From: a virus
Direction: 5' to 3' (one strand)
IMG/VR virus record: IMGVR_UViG_3300015206_000010
Coordinates: 1 to 26,594 of that record
Length of the DNA: 26,594 nucleotides
Position 1 is the stretch's first letter. Each line of letters begins with the position of its first letter. The notes under the pieces were generated by a model. That model worked only from the letters and a program-made list of their open reading frames with translations. It ran no database searches and had not been told where the DNA came from. This document shows positions 6,410 through 14,601 of this stretch, one piece after another. The position numbers were made by a program, and so were the translations under genes.

Positions 6410-6937
6410 CTATCCAATCGAAGGCGCAGGAATCCAGATACCGCCAGGCGATTTGCCCCAGCGCTTCAGCTGCTCGAGCACAGCCTTCAGTCGCGCGCGC
6501 ACGCCGGCGTCGCGTTCCTTTTCCGCCAGCGATTCAAACAGCGTGAACACCTGGCCGGACGCCCACGCCACGGTGACGTTGTTTCCGTCCGTGGTCAGCG
6601 GCAAGCCTGACGCCGTATCAATCAGGCCGATGAGCCGCGACGTCGAGTTCGAGCCAGAGTCTTTGAACAGCACCAGCTGAGTCACGGTCGAGCCGGAAGT
6701 CACCGACGGAAATACGGTGTTCGCAGCCGACAGCGTGCCGAGCGAACCGGTGACGCTGGTCAGCGTGATTTTCGTTCCGACCAGGCCGCTCGAAGCAATC
6801 GGCGTCGAGTAGAATTCGTCGGTGGTCGTGTTCGGCGTGTAAGCCGACGTGAACATCGCCAGTGCGATGGTATCTGTCAGCGCGTCGATATCGGCTTCAA
6901 GGAACGCCTCGCGGCCCAGTCCATACATTCGGTTCAT
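6410..6937 (-). CDS. Tail-associated structural protein, 175 aa
   Basis: Resembles a small phage virion protein often found just upstream of beta-helix and tail-tip genes. The start is MNRMYGLGREAFLEADIDAL, then AMFTSAYTPNTTTDEFYS, and the central signature QLVLFKDSGSNSTSRLIGLI followed by DTASGLPLTTDGNNVTVAW. It is predominantly beta with an appended helical C-terminus (FESLAEKERDAGVRARLKAV) that may be specific to this phage. It probably decorates the tail tip or fibre base. The ATG lies 2 bases after the upstream stop, so translation is likely coupled. The family has no experimentally defined role known to me. Confidence 0.65.
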   Translation of the reverse strand: MNRMYGLGREAFLEADIDALTDTIALAMFTSAYTPNTTTDEFYSTPIASSGLVGTKITLTSVTGSLGTLSAANTVFPSVTSGSTVTQLVLFKDSGSNSTSRLIGLIDTASGLPLTTDGNNVTVAWASGQVFTLFESLAEKERDAGVRARLKAVLEQLKRWGKSPGGIWIPAPSIG

Positions 6938-6938
6938 G

Positions 6939-7133
6939 TTATTTCCCCACCTTCAAAACGGTATTGTTCGGACTCAAGCCCTGGCCGTTTCGCGCGACAT
7001 ACAGCGGTTCGAGCAGCTTCCGGATTTGCATCTTTTCGGCGCGCAGCTTGGCGATAGCGTCGTCGCGCTGCGCCTTTTCGGCTTCGAGTTGCTCAAGCGA
7101 CATTTTGCTTGCGCAGATTTGTTGAATATTCAT
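6939..7133 (-). CDS. Small coiled-coil protein, 64 aa
   Basis: A 64-residue protein with a long charged heptad-like helix (about residues 12-45, SLEQLEAEKAQRDDAIAKLR onward). It ends in a short tail (ARNGQGLSPNNTVLKVGK). A good AGGGAG ribosome binding site precedes the ATG at 7133. The helix looks like a coiled coil, and the position directly after the tape measure suggests a tail-tip or assembly accessory protein. No family recognised. Confidence 0.65.
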   Translation of the reverse strand: MNIQQICASKMSLEQLEAEKAQRDDAIAKLRAEKMQIRKLLEPLYVARNGQGLSPNNTVLKVGK

Positions 7134-7145
7134 GGTCGTTTCTCC

Positions 7146-10100
7146 CTAAATCTTTAATCCTGCCTGCCGAAAGCTGGCCACCAGCGTTTGTCGAATCATT
7201 TCCGCCAACTGGTTGTTCGTCTGGTTGGCGCCGTTCACCGTGATGTTGATGGCCACGGGCGGATTCGCCAGCGTCACGGGCAGCGGATTGCCCACCGTGT
7301 AATTCGTCTTCGAGTAATCGCCCAGCGCCAACTGACCCAGCGCCGCGAAGTTGGTGCCCTGCGTGCCCTGCGTCGCTTGAGTGACCATGCCTTCCGCGCC
7401 GGTGGCTCCGGTGCTGAATACACCGCCGTTTTGGACCAACGCAGCCAGCGCCTGTTCTGCTCCCTGAAGCGTGGTACCTGATGCGGTAAGCGTCTCGCCA
7501 GGCCCAGCACTCGGAGCCCCAGGCGTAAATTGCTGGGTAGTCACGCCTGTGGTTTGGTCCGTCGACAATCCCGCGTTGAGCGTTAGGGCAACGGTGTACA
7601 AACCGGTCTGCGGGTCGTAGGTCAGGTTCGGATTCACCTGCGCCTCCGCGACGCCTTGGTTAGGTATCGTTAGGCCGGTGGCACTCGTGAACGCCGCCCC
7701 GAGTTGGGAGTACGTGTTGAACGCGTTCTGCTGATTCGCCTGGTCGACGTTCGCCGCTCCGCGGCCCGCATCGCTGAACGCCGAGTCATAGCCAGCCGTT
7801 CCTGCGCTGTAAGTGTCCAGCGCTTTCTTGAGTACGTTCGGGTCTATGACCGAGACGCTGGCCGCAATGGCCGCGATACCGCCAGTCGCCTGAGTGACGG
7901 CCTGTCCCGCGTTCATGGCTTCCTGCGCGAGGGTCGATAGCGCCTTCGATGCGTCCTGCGCCGACATGGTTCCGGCGTTCACCTGGTCGGTGTAGGATTG
8001 CAGGTCGCTCTGATATTGCGCCTGCGTAATGGTGGTCGTGTTGGTCGACTCAACAAGGCCGGTCAGGCTGCTTGCCACACCCGTGGTCGATGCGGTCAGG
8101 TTCTGCAGCGCCGTGGTGGCAGTGCCGGTCGCCGTGGTCGCGGAATAGAGCGTATCCGGATACGGCGAGAGCGACTCGTTCGTCGAATTGAGTTCCGACG
8201 CTAGGTTTTCGAACTGCTGCTTCAGCGAACCGGATGTCTCGCCTATCATCGTTTCGACGGCCTGCAAAGACGACCCGACGTCCGTGAAGCTGGTCCCAAG
8301 GTCGTTATTGACGTCCTTGAGTGCAGTGGTGGTATCCGTGGCGCCCTGAATGCCGTTGACCAAGTTCCCAAAAGCCACGGTCGCGGTGGTCGTCGCCGTC
8401 GTGCTGGCTACCGTCGCTGTCGTGTTCGCGGCCGTGGCGGTCGTATTGTCGGCCGTGGCCGCCGCCGCCTTCTGTGCCGCCAGCGTCGCCTGCTCCGTCG
8501 CGATGGTGCTTCCCGTGATGGCTGTGCCGTCCGCGTTCAAGCCTTCCTGCAGGTTTTCCAGTTCCTGGTTGGTTTTGTCGACCGTCGCGAACGGGTCGCC
8601 GCCCATGCCGATGGTGTCGGTCCCAGGAGTATTCGTGGCCTTGTTTAGCTCCCCGTTCTTCAGCCATACGAGCCCCATCGCCGCGATGGTGGTCGCGCTG
8701 GAGTCCATGCCGAGCAGCCCTTTATCGTCTTCGGCGTTCTGCGCATCCATTTCAGCCAGCGCGTCGGTGGTCTGCTTGGCCGCTGCGCCGATTGCTGCGA
8801 TACCGGAAGCCGCGTTCGCCGCTGGTCCGCCCGTCCCGTTCATGACCGCGATGGCGTCGTTTAGCTGCTTGACCAGCCCTTGGACGGCAGTACTCGAAGA
8901 AGTGGTCGTCGCACCGTTCGCGGTAAGCCGAATCCCGAGCGCGGCCAGCGCCGATTGCGTTTTGCTGAACGCGTCCTGCAGCGCCAGCTGCCCCGAAATG
9001 GACGTCTGCGCCGTTTCGTTCAGGGACACCCAAGCGTTAAACAACCCCTCGGCCGAGTTCACCTGGGTGTTTGCGGCCTGGGTGATGGACTGCAGCGCGT
9101 TCGCCGTTCCCTGCAGCGGGTCGTGAATGTTCAGCGACGCTTGCGCCAACTGGATAGTGGAATTAGCGACCGTGTTCAGCTGCAGCGAAGCTTGGCCAGC
9201 AGCTACGCCGATGCTCTGCAGGATGACGCCGAACGGATTCGCAGAGTTCACGAAGCCTGTGTTCGCCTTCGACACGTTATCAATCGCGGTAACCGTCAAA
9301 CCCAGCTGGGAAAACTGCGCGGCGAACTGGTCGACCAGCTTCTGTACGGCTGGCGTGGCATTAGTGGTCGAAAGGGTGAAGGCGGTTTGCGAGCCAGCTA
9401 CCTGGGTAACGGTGATTCCCAGCGCAGCACCAGCAGTCTGCAGGTTCTTGAGCGCGGTCGCGGCCGCGATGGACTGCGAGTCGGTCAGCGTCAGCGTATC
9501 TTTGAACTGCGCGAGGATAGCGACGTTATCACGGAAGGCCTGAATCTGGTTCGTCGCCGTGTTCGTCATCAGCAGCGCGGCCGCTGCAGCGTTCGAGAAT
9601 GACGTGCCCGCGTTTTCGGCTGCCGTCTGCGCATCCTTGTACGCTTTCTGCAGCGCCTGCAGCCCGACCGTGCCGTCGTTGAACTTCTTTAGAATCGCGT
9701 CGAATGCGCCGACCGCTGCATCATTCGACTGCGCCTCTTGGTCGGTCGCCAGTTGGATATTGGCGATGTCGACCGCCATGCTGGCGAACGGCTGATGCGT
9801 CGCTGTGGCTGCGCTCGATAGCTTCGCCGCGACGTCCAGGAATAGATTGGCGGAAACCGTTCCGTTCTGGAAGCCCTGGCTCAGCTGGTTGAAGGTAGAC
9901 GACAGGCTCGCATAGGTCGCAACCTGCTGCGATACCGTCTGCCCAATGCCCATCATGGTGTCGGCAAACTTCACGCCTCCCGGGTTCGCTGCGTCCCAGG
10001 CAGCGCTGACGTTCTGGACCGCGCGCGCGTAATCCGCCGTGCCGGGTGACACTTGCGCCAGGGTCGACGTCGCTTCAACCAGCAGCGTGTTTGCCTTCGA

Positions 10101-11570
10101 CTGAGCGAGTTGGACACCATCCACGCTGTCCGCGAAGGTGACACCGCTTGTGCTGGCCTTATCGAGCGCGGCGCCGTACGCGACCACCGTGGCCCGGTAC
10201 TGGTCCGCTGTGATTTGTCCCGACGCCAGCTTATCCTTCGCCGTATCGAGGTCGATTGAAAGCGTCGTCAGCGAACCTTGGTTATCCGACAGCGTTTTGA
10301 ATGTCGCCGCCATCGAGGTATTGAAAATCTCGTTGGCTGTTTTCCCACCAGCGAATGCGGCTGTGATGACGTTGACGCCTTCTTTGATTTGCTGCGCGCC
10401 AGCCATGAACGCCGTGTAACCAACGGTCGAGCCGGACGCCAGGAAGGTAAAGAAATCCTGAAACTGGATTTCGACTTTCCCCAGGGTGTCGGTCCAGAGG
10501 TTCCCGAACCCCGCGACCGCGACCGTAGCGACTTCCGTCAGGCCTGCTACCGCTGGCGCTATGGATGCGCCGATTTGCGTGAACGTCTGATTGCTGGCGT
10601 TTTCCAGCTTATTGAATTCGCCAGTTACCGTCTGCGCCATCAACTGCGCATCACCTGCGAACTTCTGAAGAGCCTGCCCTGCAATTGCCAGGCGTTCAGA
10701 TGGGTCCAGCGCCTTGAAGTCAGCCGCGACTTCAGCGGTGGATACGCCCATCACTGCAGCCAGTTGCTGCTGTGTGATTCCCAGCTGCGTCAACTGGCGA
10801 GCGCCAGCGGTTCCGTTTTCAACTAGGCGACCAAGGGACTGGCTTACCTGGTCGAAGCCGTTACCGGTCGCTGCCGCCGCATCGGCAGACAACTGTAAAA
10901 TCTGGGTGGTTTCCGAGCTCGACAGCCCGAACGCCGTCATTCGCTGCGCTGCGGATAGCAGGGACGGGAAAGCCAGCGCGTCGTTGTTTGCTTGGTCGCG
11001 GAGCGCGGCAACTTGAGCCGTAGCATTGGCAGCGCTTCCGGACATCGCTCCAAGTGCGATGGTCGCCGTCTGAACTTGCGAGAATGCTGCGATGGCGTCT
11101 TCCGCTAGGTCCTTCAGCGCGCCAGCTGTGATTTCGATAGCCGCGAATTGCCCAAGGGTCGTCAGCAGTTCAGACCAATCGGTCCCGCCCTGCTTGGCTT
11201 TGTCTCCCGCATTCTCGGTTTCGTTCCCTAGCGTCGTGACTGGCTGAGTCGCCCCCGTCGCCGCGTCGCCGATTTGCGACATGGAGTCCGCGGCTTCGAT
11301 GGAGTTCGTATCGAACAGGTCCAGCTGGCCGGTGGTGTCCTGAACCTGGCCGCCGAACAAGCTGAACTGCTGGCCGGCGTTGACCGCTGCGTTTCCAGTC
11401 TGGTCGAAAACGTCAATCAGTTTTTCGCCGGCGTTCGGGATGTCGAACGCGCCCGCGAGAATTTGCGCGGCCGCTGTGGCGTTCGCTACCGCTTGTACGA
11501 GCGCTTCCTCGAACTGGCTGAAGTCGCCAGTAATCTCAATGGGGATTTCGCCAATCGGTTCATCAGGCAT
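7146..11570 (-). CDS. Tail tape measure protein, 1474 aa
   Basis: The longest gene, placed right after the tail-assembly chaperones, as expected for the tape measure protein that sets tail length and is ejected with DNA. The sequence is Ala/Thr/Gln/Ser-rich and mostly helical. The N-terminus reads MPDEPIGEIPIEITGDFSQF; then comes a typical tape-measure segment (TATIALGAMSGSAANATAQV, SAAQRMTAFGLSSSETTQIL, SLGRLVENGTAGARQLTQLG), followed by many degenerate helical repeats with LATDQ/TALKNLQ-like units and a low-complexity Ala/Thr stretch (around 8365-8465). No peptidase or lysozyme motif is seen. At about 0.15 nm per residue the tail would be about 220 nm, consistent with a siphovirus. A GGGGGG-type ribosome binding site lies about 12 bases before the ATG. 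Confidence 0.93.
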   Translation of the reverse strand: MPDEPIGEIPIEITGDFSQFEEALVQAVANATAAAQILAGAFDIPNAGEKLIDVFDQTGNAAVNAGQQFSLFGGQVQDTTGQLDLFDTNSIEAADSMSQIGDAATGATQPVTTLGNETENAGDKAKQGGTDWSELLTTLGQFAAIEITAGALKDLAEDAIAAFSQVQTATIALGAMSGSAANATAQVAALRDQANNDALAFPSLLSAAQRMTAFGLSSSETTQILQLSADAAAATGNGFDQVSQSLGRLVENGTAGARQLTQLGITQQQLAAVMGVSTAEVAADFKALDPSERLAIAGQALQKFAGDAQLMAQTVTGEFNKLENASNQTFTQIGASIAPAVAGLTEVATVAVAGFGNLWTDTLGKVEIQFQDFFTFLASGSTVGYTAFMAGAQQIKEGVNVITAAFAGGKTANEIFNTSMAATFKTLSDNQGSLTTLSIDLDTAKDKLASGQITADQYRATVVAYGAALDKASTSGVTFADSVDGVQLAQSKANTLLVEATSTLAQVSPGTADYARAVQNVSAAWDAANPGGVKFADTMMGIGQTVSQQVATYASLSSTFNQLSQGFQNGTVSANLFLDVAAKLSSAATATHQPFASMAVDIANIQLATDQEAQSNDAAVGAFDAILKKFNDGTVGLQALQKAYKDAQTAAENAGTSFSNAAAAALLMTNTATNQIQAFRDNVAILAQFKDTLTLTDSQSIAAATALKNLQTAGAALGITVTQVAGSQTAFTLSTTNATPAVQKLVDQFAAQFSQLGLTVTAIDNVSKANTGFVNSANPFGVILQSIGVAAGQASLQLNTVANSTIQLAQASLNIHDPLQGTANALQSITQAANTQVNSAEGLFNAWVSLNETAQTSISGQLALQDAFSKTQSALAALGIRLTANGATTTSSSTAVQGLVKQLNDAIAVMNGTGGPAANAASGIAAIGAAAKQTTDALAEMDAQNAEDDKGLLGMDSSATTIAAMGLVWLKNGELNKATNTPGTDTIGMGGDPFATVDKTNQELENLQEGLNADGTAITGSTIATEQATLAAQKAAAATADNTTATAANTTATVASTTATTTATVAFGNLVNGIQGATDTTTALKDVNNDLGTSFTDVGSSLQAVETMIGETSGSLKQQFENLASELNSTNESLSPYPDTLYSATTATGTATTALQNLTASTTGVASSLTGLVESTNTTTITQAQYQSDLQSYTDQVNAGTMSAQDASKALSTLAQEAMNAGQAVTQATGGIAAIAASVSVIDPNVLKKALDTYSAGTAGYDSAFSDAGRGAANVDQANQQNAFNTYSQLGAAFTSATGLTIPNQGVAEAQVNPNLTYDPQTGLYTVALTLNAGLSTDQTTGVTTQQFTPGAPSAGPGETLTASGTTLQGAEQALAALVQNGGVFSTGATGAEGMVTQATQGTQGTNFAALGQLALGDYSKTNYTVGNPLPVTLANPPVAINITVNGANQTNNQLAEMIRQTLVASFRQAGLKI

Positions 11571-11572
11571 GA

Positions 11573-11986
11573 TTAGTTAACCCCCCTGTTCTTGTTGATG
11601 CGGTCAATTGCCCACTGCGGCAGTACGTTCATCGCTTCGTCGAGCAGCGCCTTTGTGATGCGCGGGTCTTGCGGTTTATCGCTTGCCCGTTTCTTGCGTC
11701 CCAGGAAATGAGCAGGTTCCCAGGCTTCGTCATCCTCGCCGCGAAAGTTTGCGTTCGCGAACATCGACTGCTGAATCGCCCAGCGGTTCAACTTGGCTTC
11801 GTGGACGTCGGCCAGCGCTTGGAATTCGCGCGTGGTCAGCGCCCAGGATTCCTCAGTCGTGAGCCCCAGCCCATCTTTCGATGTGGCGAACGCCCACGAC
11901 TTGAGCCAGTGGTCTTCCCGCTCTACTGGACTGAGGTCCCAGAAATCGGCGCCGTCGTCTCCACGGGTTTCTGAGCCGACGGCCAC
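11573..11986 (-). CDS. Tail assembly chaperone, downstream frame (T-like)
   Basis: A 137-residue frame that overlaps the preceding gene by 64 bases in the -1 frame and lies immediately before the tape measure gene. This is the position of the T part of lambda G/GT-type tail chaperones. It has a Trp-rich, charged helical sequence (DFWDLSPVEREDHWLKSWAF, ESWALTTREFQALADVHEAK, NRWAIQQSMFAN). The only starts available are GTG at 11986 or later codons without a ribosome binding site, so it is probably made as a frameshift fusion to the upstream protein (about 253 residues). The fusion is inferred from the overlap and the gene order. Confidence 0.75.
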   Translation of the reverse strand: MAVGSETRGDDGADFWDLSPVEREDHWLKSWAFATSKDGLGLTTEESWALTTREFQALADVHEAKLNRWAIQQSMFANANFRGEDDEAWEPAHFLGRKKRASDKPQDPRITKALLDEAMNVLPQWAIDRINKNRGVN

Positions 11987-12333
11987 GTTTTTGCCAGTGC
12001 GTTAATCACGGCCAGCGCGGCCGGCTGCACGTACGGAAGGTCCAGCAATTCCGCCAGGTCGTCCGTGGTGCCGGTGTACTGCGGCGTAATCGACGCATGT
12101 AGGACGTCGACCAGAACGGAGAATCGGAGGTTGCCGTTCTGCACCAAGCCGTTTCCGAGGTCCTTCGGAAACCAAGCTTGGATTTCAGAGCCCAGCTTCC
12201 GGACGTCGAAGCCGGCCTTATCGAGCCGGTAAACGGATGCCCGGGTGAACCTCACCGTGTAGGTGACGCCGTCCGAGAGTGTGAGGGTCGGGTAATCGAT
12301 ACCCGACCCGATAGGAGTAATCTTGTCTGCCAT
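11923..12333 (-). CDS. Tail assembly chaperone, upstream frame (G-like)
   Basis: A 136-residue protein between the tail tube and the tape measure. The N-terminus is beta-rich (YPTLTLSDGVTYTVRFTRAS), followed by helices (VYRLDKAGFDVRKLGSEI, DDLAELLDLPYVQPAALAVI). It matches by position and style the first tail-assembly chaperone (gpG-like) that coats the tape measure during assembly. The C-terminal 20 residues beyond the slippery site (TWPSAQKPVETTAPISGTSV) are Pro/Thr-rich and disordered-looking, as is usual for the non-shifted product. A good upstream spacing from the tail tube gene stop is present. Confidence 0.75.
   Translation of the reverse strand: MADKITPIGSGIDYPTLTLSDGVTYTVRFTRASVYRLDKAGFDVRKLGSEIQAWFPKDLGNGLVQNGNLRFSVLVDVLHASITPQYTGTTDDLAELLDLPYVQPAALAVINALAKTWPSAQKPVETTAPISGTSVQ
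11987..11995 (-). promoter_or_regulatory. Candidate -1 translational slippage site (GGCAAAAAC)
   Basis: On the minus strand GGCAAAAAC lies where the two chaperone frames begin to overlap. In the zero frame it reads GCA-AAA-ACG; after a -1 slip it reads GGC-AAA-AAC-GTG. The A-site Lys codon re-pairs perfectly on the A5 run, but the P-site Ala codon does not, so the heptamer is non-canonical (the standard form is XXXYYYZ). The predicted fusion joins L-A-K to N-V-A-V. No downstream stem-loop was evaluated. Confidence 0.45.
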
Positions 12334-12359
12334 AGTTCAAGCCCCTTTTGTGAAATCGA

Positions 12360-12788
12360 TTAAACCAGCGAAGGCTGGCCGGTACCGCTGAGCGTGATGG
12401 TTGCTTTCAACACGTCGGCCTGGGTGCCCTTGGTGTTGTACTTGGTCACGTACGCCTGGAAGCTGTCCGTGCTGCTGTTGCCGTCGTTGTAAATGAACCG
12501 GCAGTCGCACAGCGTCTTCGATTGCCACAGGCCACGCAGCCCGGTCGCCGAGCTATTCAAGGTCGGGTCTTCGGGAACCCAGAACACGTTGATGGTCACC
12601 TCGCCGACGTCGAGCAGCGTCGGGAAACGGTCCATCCACAGGTCGGTGACGTTCGAGACGTCGACCACTTTCGTGGAACCGCTCTGGCTGAAGTCCGTGA
12701 CGTTGACGATGGTCGAAAAGACGTCGGGCGATTCGCTGATGGAAATCTGAAGCCTGACGCCCTGCGTTGCTACTGCTTTAGCTGACAT
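12360..12788 (-). CDS. Major tail tube protein, 142 aa
   Basis: A beta-rich 142-residue protein between the tail terminator and the chaperones. It starts MSAKAVATQGVRLQISISES and contains the tail-tube-like pattern IVNVTDFSQSGSTKVVDVSN followed by TDLWMDRFPTLLDVGEVTIN and ITLSGTGQPSL at the end. It is the building block of the siphoviral tail tube around the tape measure. It is preceded by an AAGGGAG ribosome binding site at good spacing. The size and composition fit the lambda gpV/TTP-type family without the extra Ig domain. Confidence 0.85.
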   Translation of the reverse strand: MSAKAVATQGVRLQISISESPDVFSTIVNVTDFSQSGSTKVVDVSNVTDLWMDRFPTLLDVGEVTINVFWVPEDPTLNSSATGLRGLWQSKTLCDCRFIYNDGNSSTDSFQAYVTKYNTKGTQADVLKATITLSGTGQPSLV

Positions 12789-12803
12789 GTTGGTTTCTCC
12801 CTT

Positions 12804-13217
12804 TTAAGTGTTCGAGTTGAAAATATAGGCGTCCACGCGCCGCCAGTACCGAATTGGTGTCGTTTCGGTGAAGCCGCTGCCGCCGATGTTGATGACCGTC
12901 GTTGCGCCGACCGTGTAACCGGTGGCGTTGAATTGGTCGAGGAACGCCAGCAGCTGCGCTTCGACCTCCTGCGCCGTCGCGACCGTCGATCCCCAGATGG
13001 TGAACTGCACGCGCGCCCGTTCGAGTGCGTTCGCGCCTTCGGCCGAGCTCAACGGAGCTCCCGAAACCCGCATGAACACGATGGCCGGCATGTTCGAGGT
13101 CTGGACCAGCTGCACGTTGTAGATTGCGGCCGCTCCGTCGGCGCGCAATCCCAGCGTGGCTACCAGTGCAGGCGTCACCTGCATCGCGGTTTGCAGCTTC
13201 ACCTCGAGCGTGTTCAT
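12804..13217 (-). CDS. Tail terminator / completion protein (DUF3168-like), 137 aa
   Basis: It resembles DUF3168-type tail terminator proteins that cap the tail tube. It has an N-terminal helix (LEVKLQTAMQVTPALVATLG), a strand with Y-N-V-Q-L, the motif ARVQFTIWGSTVATAQEVEA (an RVQI-like central strand and helix), and a final strand RRVDAYIFNSNT. The gene overlaps the preceding one by ATGA and leads directly to the tail tube gene. This order (HK97 gp10-like, DUF3168, tail tube) is standard in siphoviruses. Confidence 0.8.
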   Translation of the reverse strand: MNTLEVKLQTAMQVTPALVATLGLRADGAAAIYNVQLVQTSNMPAIVFMRVSGAPLSSAEGANALERARVQFTIWGSTVATAQEVEAQLLAFLDQFNATGYTVGATTVINIGGSGFTETTPIRYWRRVDAYIFNSNT

Positions 13218-13618
13218 TTGCGTAACGCAAGCGCGATTTGTCCTCTGAAGATTTCCTTCACTGCGTCCTTGCTGGAGTCAAAGGCTGGGCGCATATATGG
13301 TTGCGGCGGCATTCCAGGCCAATTCTGGTTGTGCGGGACCGATGGGTCGCCCTTCCTTCCGGTCCCAAATTCTACAAACGAAGCGTAATCGGTATGCGGC
13401 GCCACGATACCGACGGTGGTCGACCCGCTGGTACTGACTGCCGAGGTAATCGAATCGCGCAGTGCGCCCGTGTCGACGGGACAATACCCCTTCGCGGAAT
13501 CCTCAATCAGCTTGCAGGACGCCGTCACGCTGGCGACCACAGCCGGTGCGATAGAGCCCTGGATGAACTGGCCGATGTCGTTTCGCGGCTTGAAGGTTGC
13601 GCGCGCCGAAATCCCCAT
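13214..13618 (-). CDS. HK97 gp10-like neck/tail completion protein, 134 aa
   Basis: Contains the signature of the HK97-gp10 family: AKGYCPVDTGALRDSITSAV, then HTDYASFVEFGTGRKG and QPYMRPAFDSSKDAVKEIFR. These proteins act at head-tail joining or tail completion. It is 134 residues long, usual for the family. The start overlaps the previous stop as TAATG, and the stop overlaps the next start as ATGA, so it is firmly in the operon. Confidence 0.9.
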   Translation of the reverse strand: MGISARATFKPRNDIGQFIQGSIAPAVVASVTASCKLIEDSAKGYCPVDTGALRDSITSAVSTSGSTTVGIVAPHTDYASFVEFGTGRKGDPSVPHNQNWPGMPPQPYMRPAFDSSKDAVKEIFRGQIALALRK

Positions 13619-14067
13619 TACACGTTCACCAGTTCGAGCTCCAACCGAGTCATCTGAAACTGGGAGTCCTTCTCGACGCCCAAAATATTAAACTGGACGC
13701 CGTCGACGGTCGCGGTCCAGTTGGTCGGAATCTGTCCGTCAGGCGTAGCTGGTACCGCGACCACTTCCGGGTAATAGTCGTTCAGCAGCATGTGGCGGAA
13801 ACCCTTGCTGGCGATTTCTTCGAGGTCCTTTGCTTCAGTGGCTTGGATTCGCGCGTCCGACGGTGGAGCGTCCATGCAGCCGATGGAGGTCGATCCGGTG
13901 AAGTGGTCGACCAGCCCGGGAACCGGAATGCTTCCCTGGTCAGGCGTGCCGGACGGGTCGAATCCGGTATCCGGCATGGTGAACACGCACAGGGACACAA
14001 ACAGCCCCGTGGCGCGCGCCGCTGGCATCACGCCGGCCACTGCCCGAGCTATGAGCGCTTGATTCAT
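13618..14067 (-). CDS. Head closure (stopper-like) protein, 149 aa
   Basis: A 149-residue protein between the putative adaptor and the gp10-like protein, where siphoviruses place the head closure protein. The N-terminus is helical (MNQALIARAVAGVMPAARAT), the middle has PDTGFDPSGTPDQGSIPVPG, and the C-terminal part is beta-rich and ends with VDGVQFNILGVEKDSQF followed by RLELELVNV. The closing strands, with a V-D-G-x-x-F-x-I pattern, are usual for stopper-type proteins. The assignment rests on order more than sequence. Confidence 0.65.
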   Translation of the reverse strand: MNQALIARAVAGVMPAARATGLFVSLCVFTMPDTGFDPSGTPDQGSIPVPGLVDHFTGSTSIGCMDAPPSDARIQATEAKDLEEIASKGFRHMLLNDYYPEVVAVPATPDGQIPTNWTATVDGVQFNILGVEKDSQFQMTRLELELVNV

Positions 14068-14525
14068 TAGACGAAGGAATGCCGCTGCACTTGCGAGGTA
14101 AATCGGTCGCGCAGCGCCCAGTTCGTTTGGACCTGCTCGATGATGACGAAGGCCATCGAGTTATCGTCGATGTCCAGCCATGATTGCGCCTGCGTTCGAA
14201 GGGCGGCCGCCGCCGACTTGGCGTCCAGCTTCACGTCAAGCAGCGCGATTACGGAAGACAGCATGGCCTGGTTGCTGGCGAGAGCGTTCAGGCAATACGC
14301 CACGGTCCGCAGGATGTTGACCGGTGCTGCCGGCAGCGTCGCCTGGCCAGCATAGCCGGAGTACCGCTGCGCCGACTGCCACACCATCGACGTAACGTTG
14401 TTCATCGACGTGATTTCCTCGTCCTGGAACAGGCAAGGCTGCGCCGTCGTGTTGATGGTGTCCGGAATCATCAGCCGAACGTAATCGACCAGCGAGTTGC
14501 GACCTAAGATGTAGGAGAACGACAT
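14067..14525 (-). CDS. Head-tail adaptor/connector protein, 152 aa
   Basis: The first gene after the major capsid protein. It is helical, with VDYVRLMIPDTINTTAQPCL and FQDEEITSMN at the N-terminus (the typical start of gp6-like adaptors: a short helix, I-P-D-T, then L-F-x-D-E-E-I), then Ala-rich helices (ILRTVAYCLNALASNQAM) and a C-terminal MAFVIIEQVQTNWALRDR. It would form the adaptor ring under the portal. No Shine-Dalgarno is seen within 15 bases of the ATG, and the terminator hairpin ends about 13 bases upstream, so its message may come from read-through. An in-frame TGA just upstream rules out a longer start. Confidence 0.7.
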   Translation of the reverse strand: MSFSYILGRNSLVDYVRLMIPDTINTTAQPCLFQDEEITSMNNVTSMVWQSAQRYSGYAGQATLPAAPVNILRTVAYCLNALASNQAMLSSVIALLDVKLDAKSAAAALRTQAQSWLDIDDNSMAFVIIEQVQTNWALRDRFTSQVQRHSFV

Positions 14526-14537
14526 GATTTGAAAGTG

Positions 14538-14576
14538 AAAAGGCGCTCACCTCCCCTGTTGAGGTCGAGCGCCTTT
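14538..14576 (-). terminator. Rho-independent terminator after the major capsid gene
   Basis: Arms AAAGGCGCTC and GAGCGCCTTT are perfectly complementary, and inside them ACCTC pairs with GAGGT across a short CCCTGTT loop with one bulged base. On the minus strand the stem is followed by TTTTCACTTT, a weak T-tract. It stands in the 76-base gap between capsid and connector genes, the usual place for a partial terminator that keeps capsid message high. Confidence 0.75.
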
Positions 14577-14601
14577 CTCATCGCGATGGCAACGCGATAC
14601 C

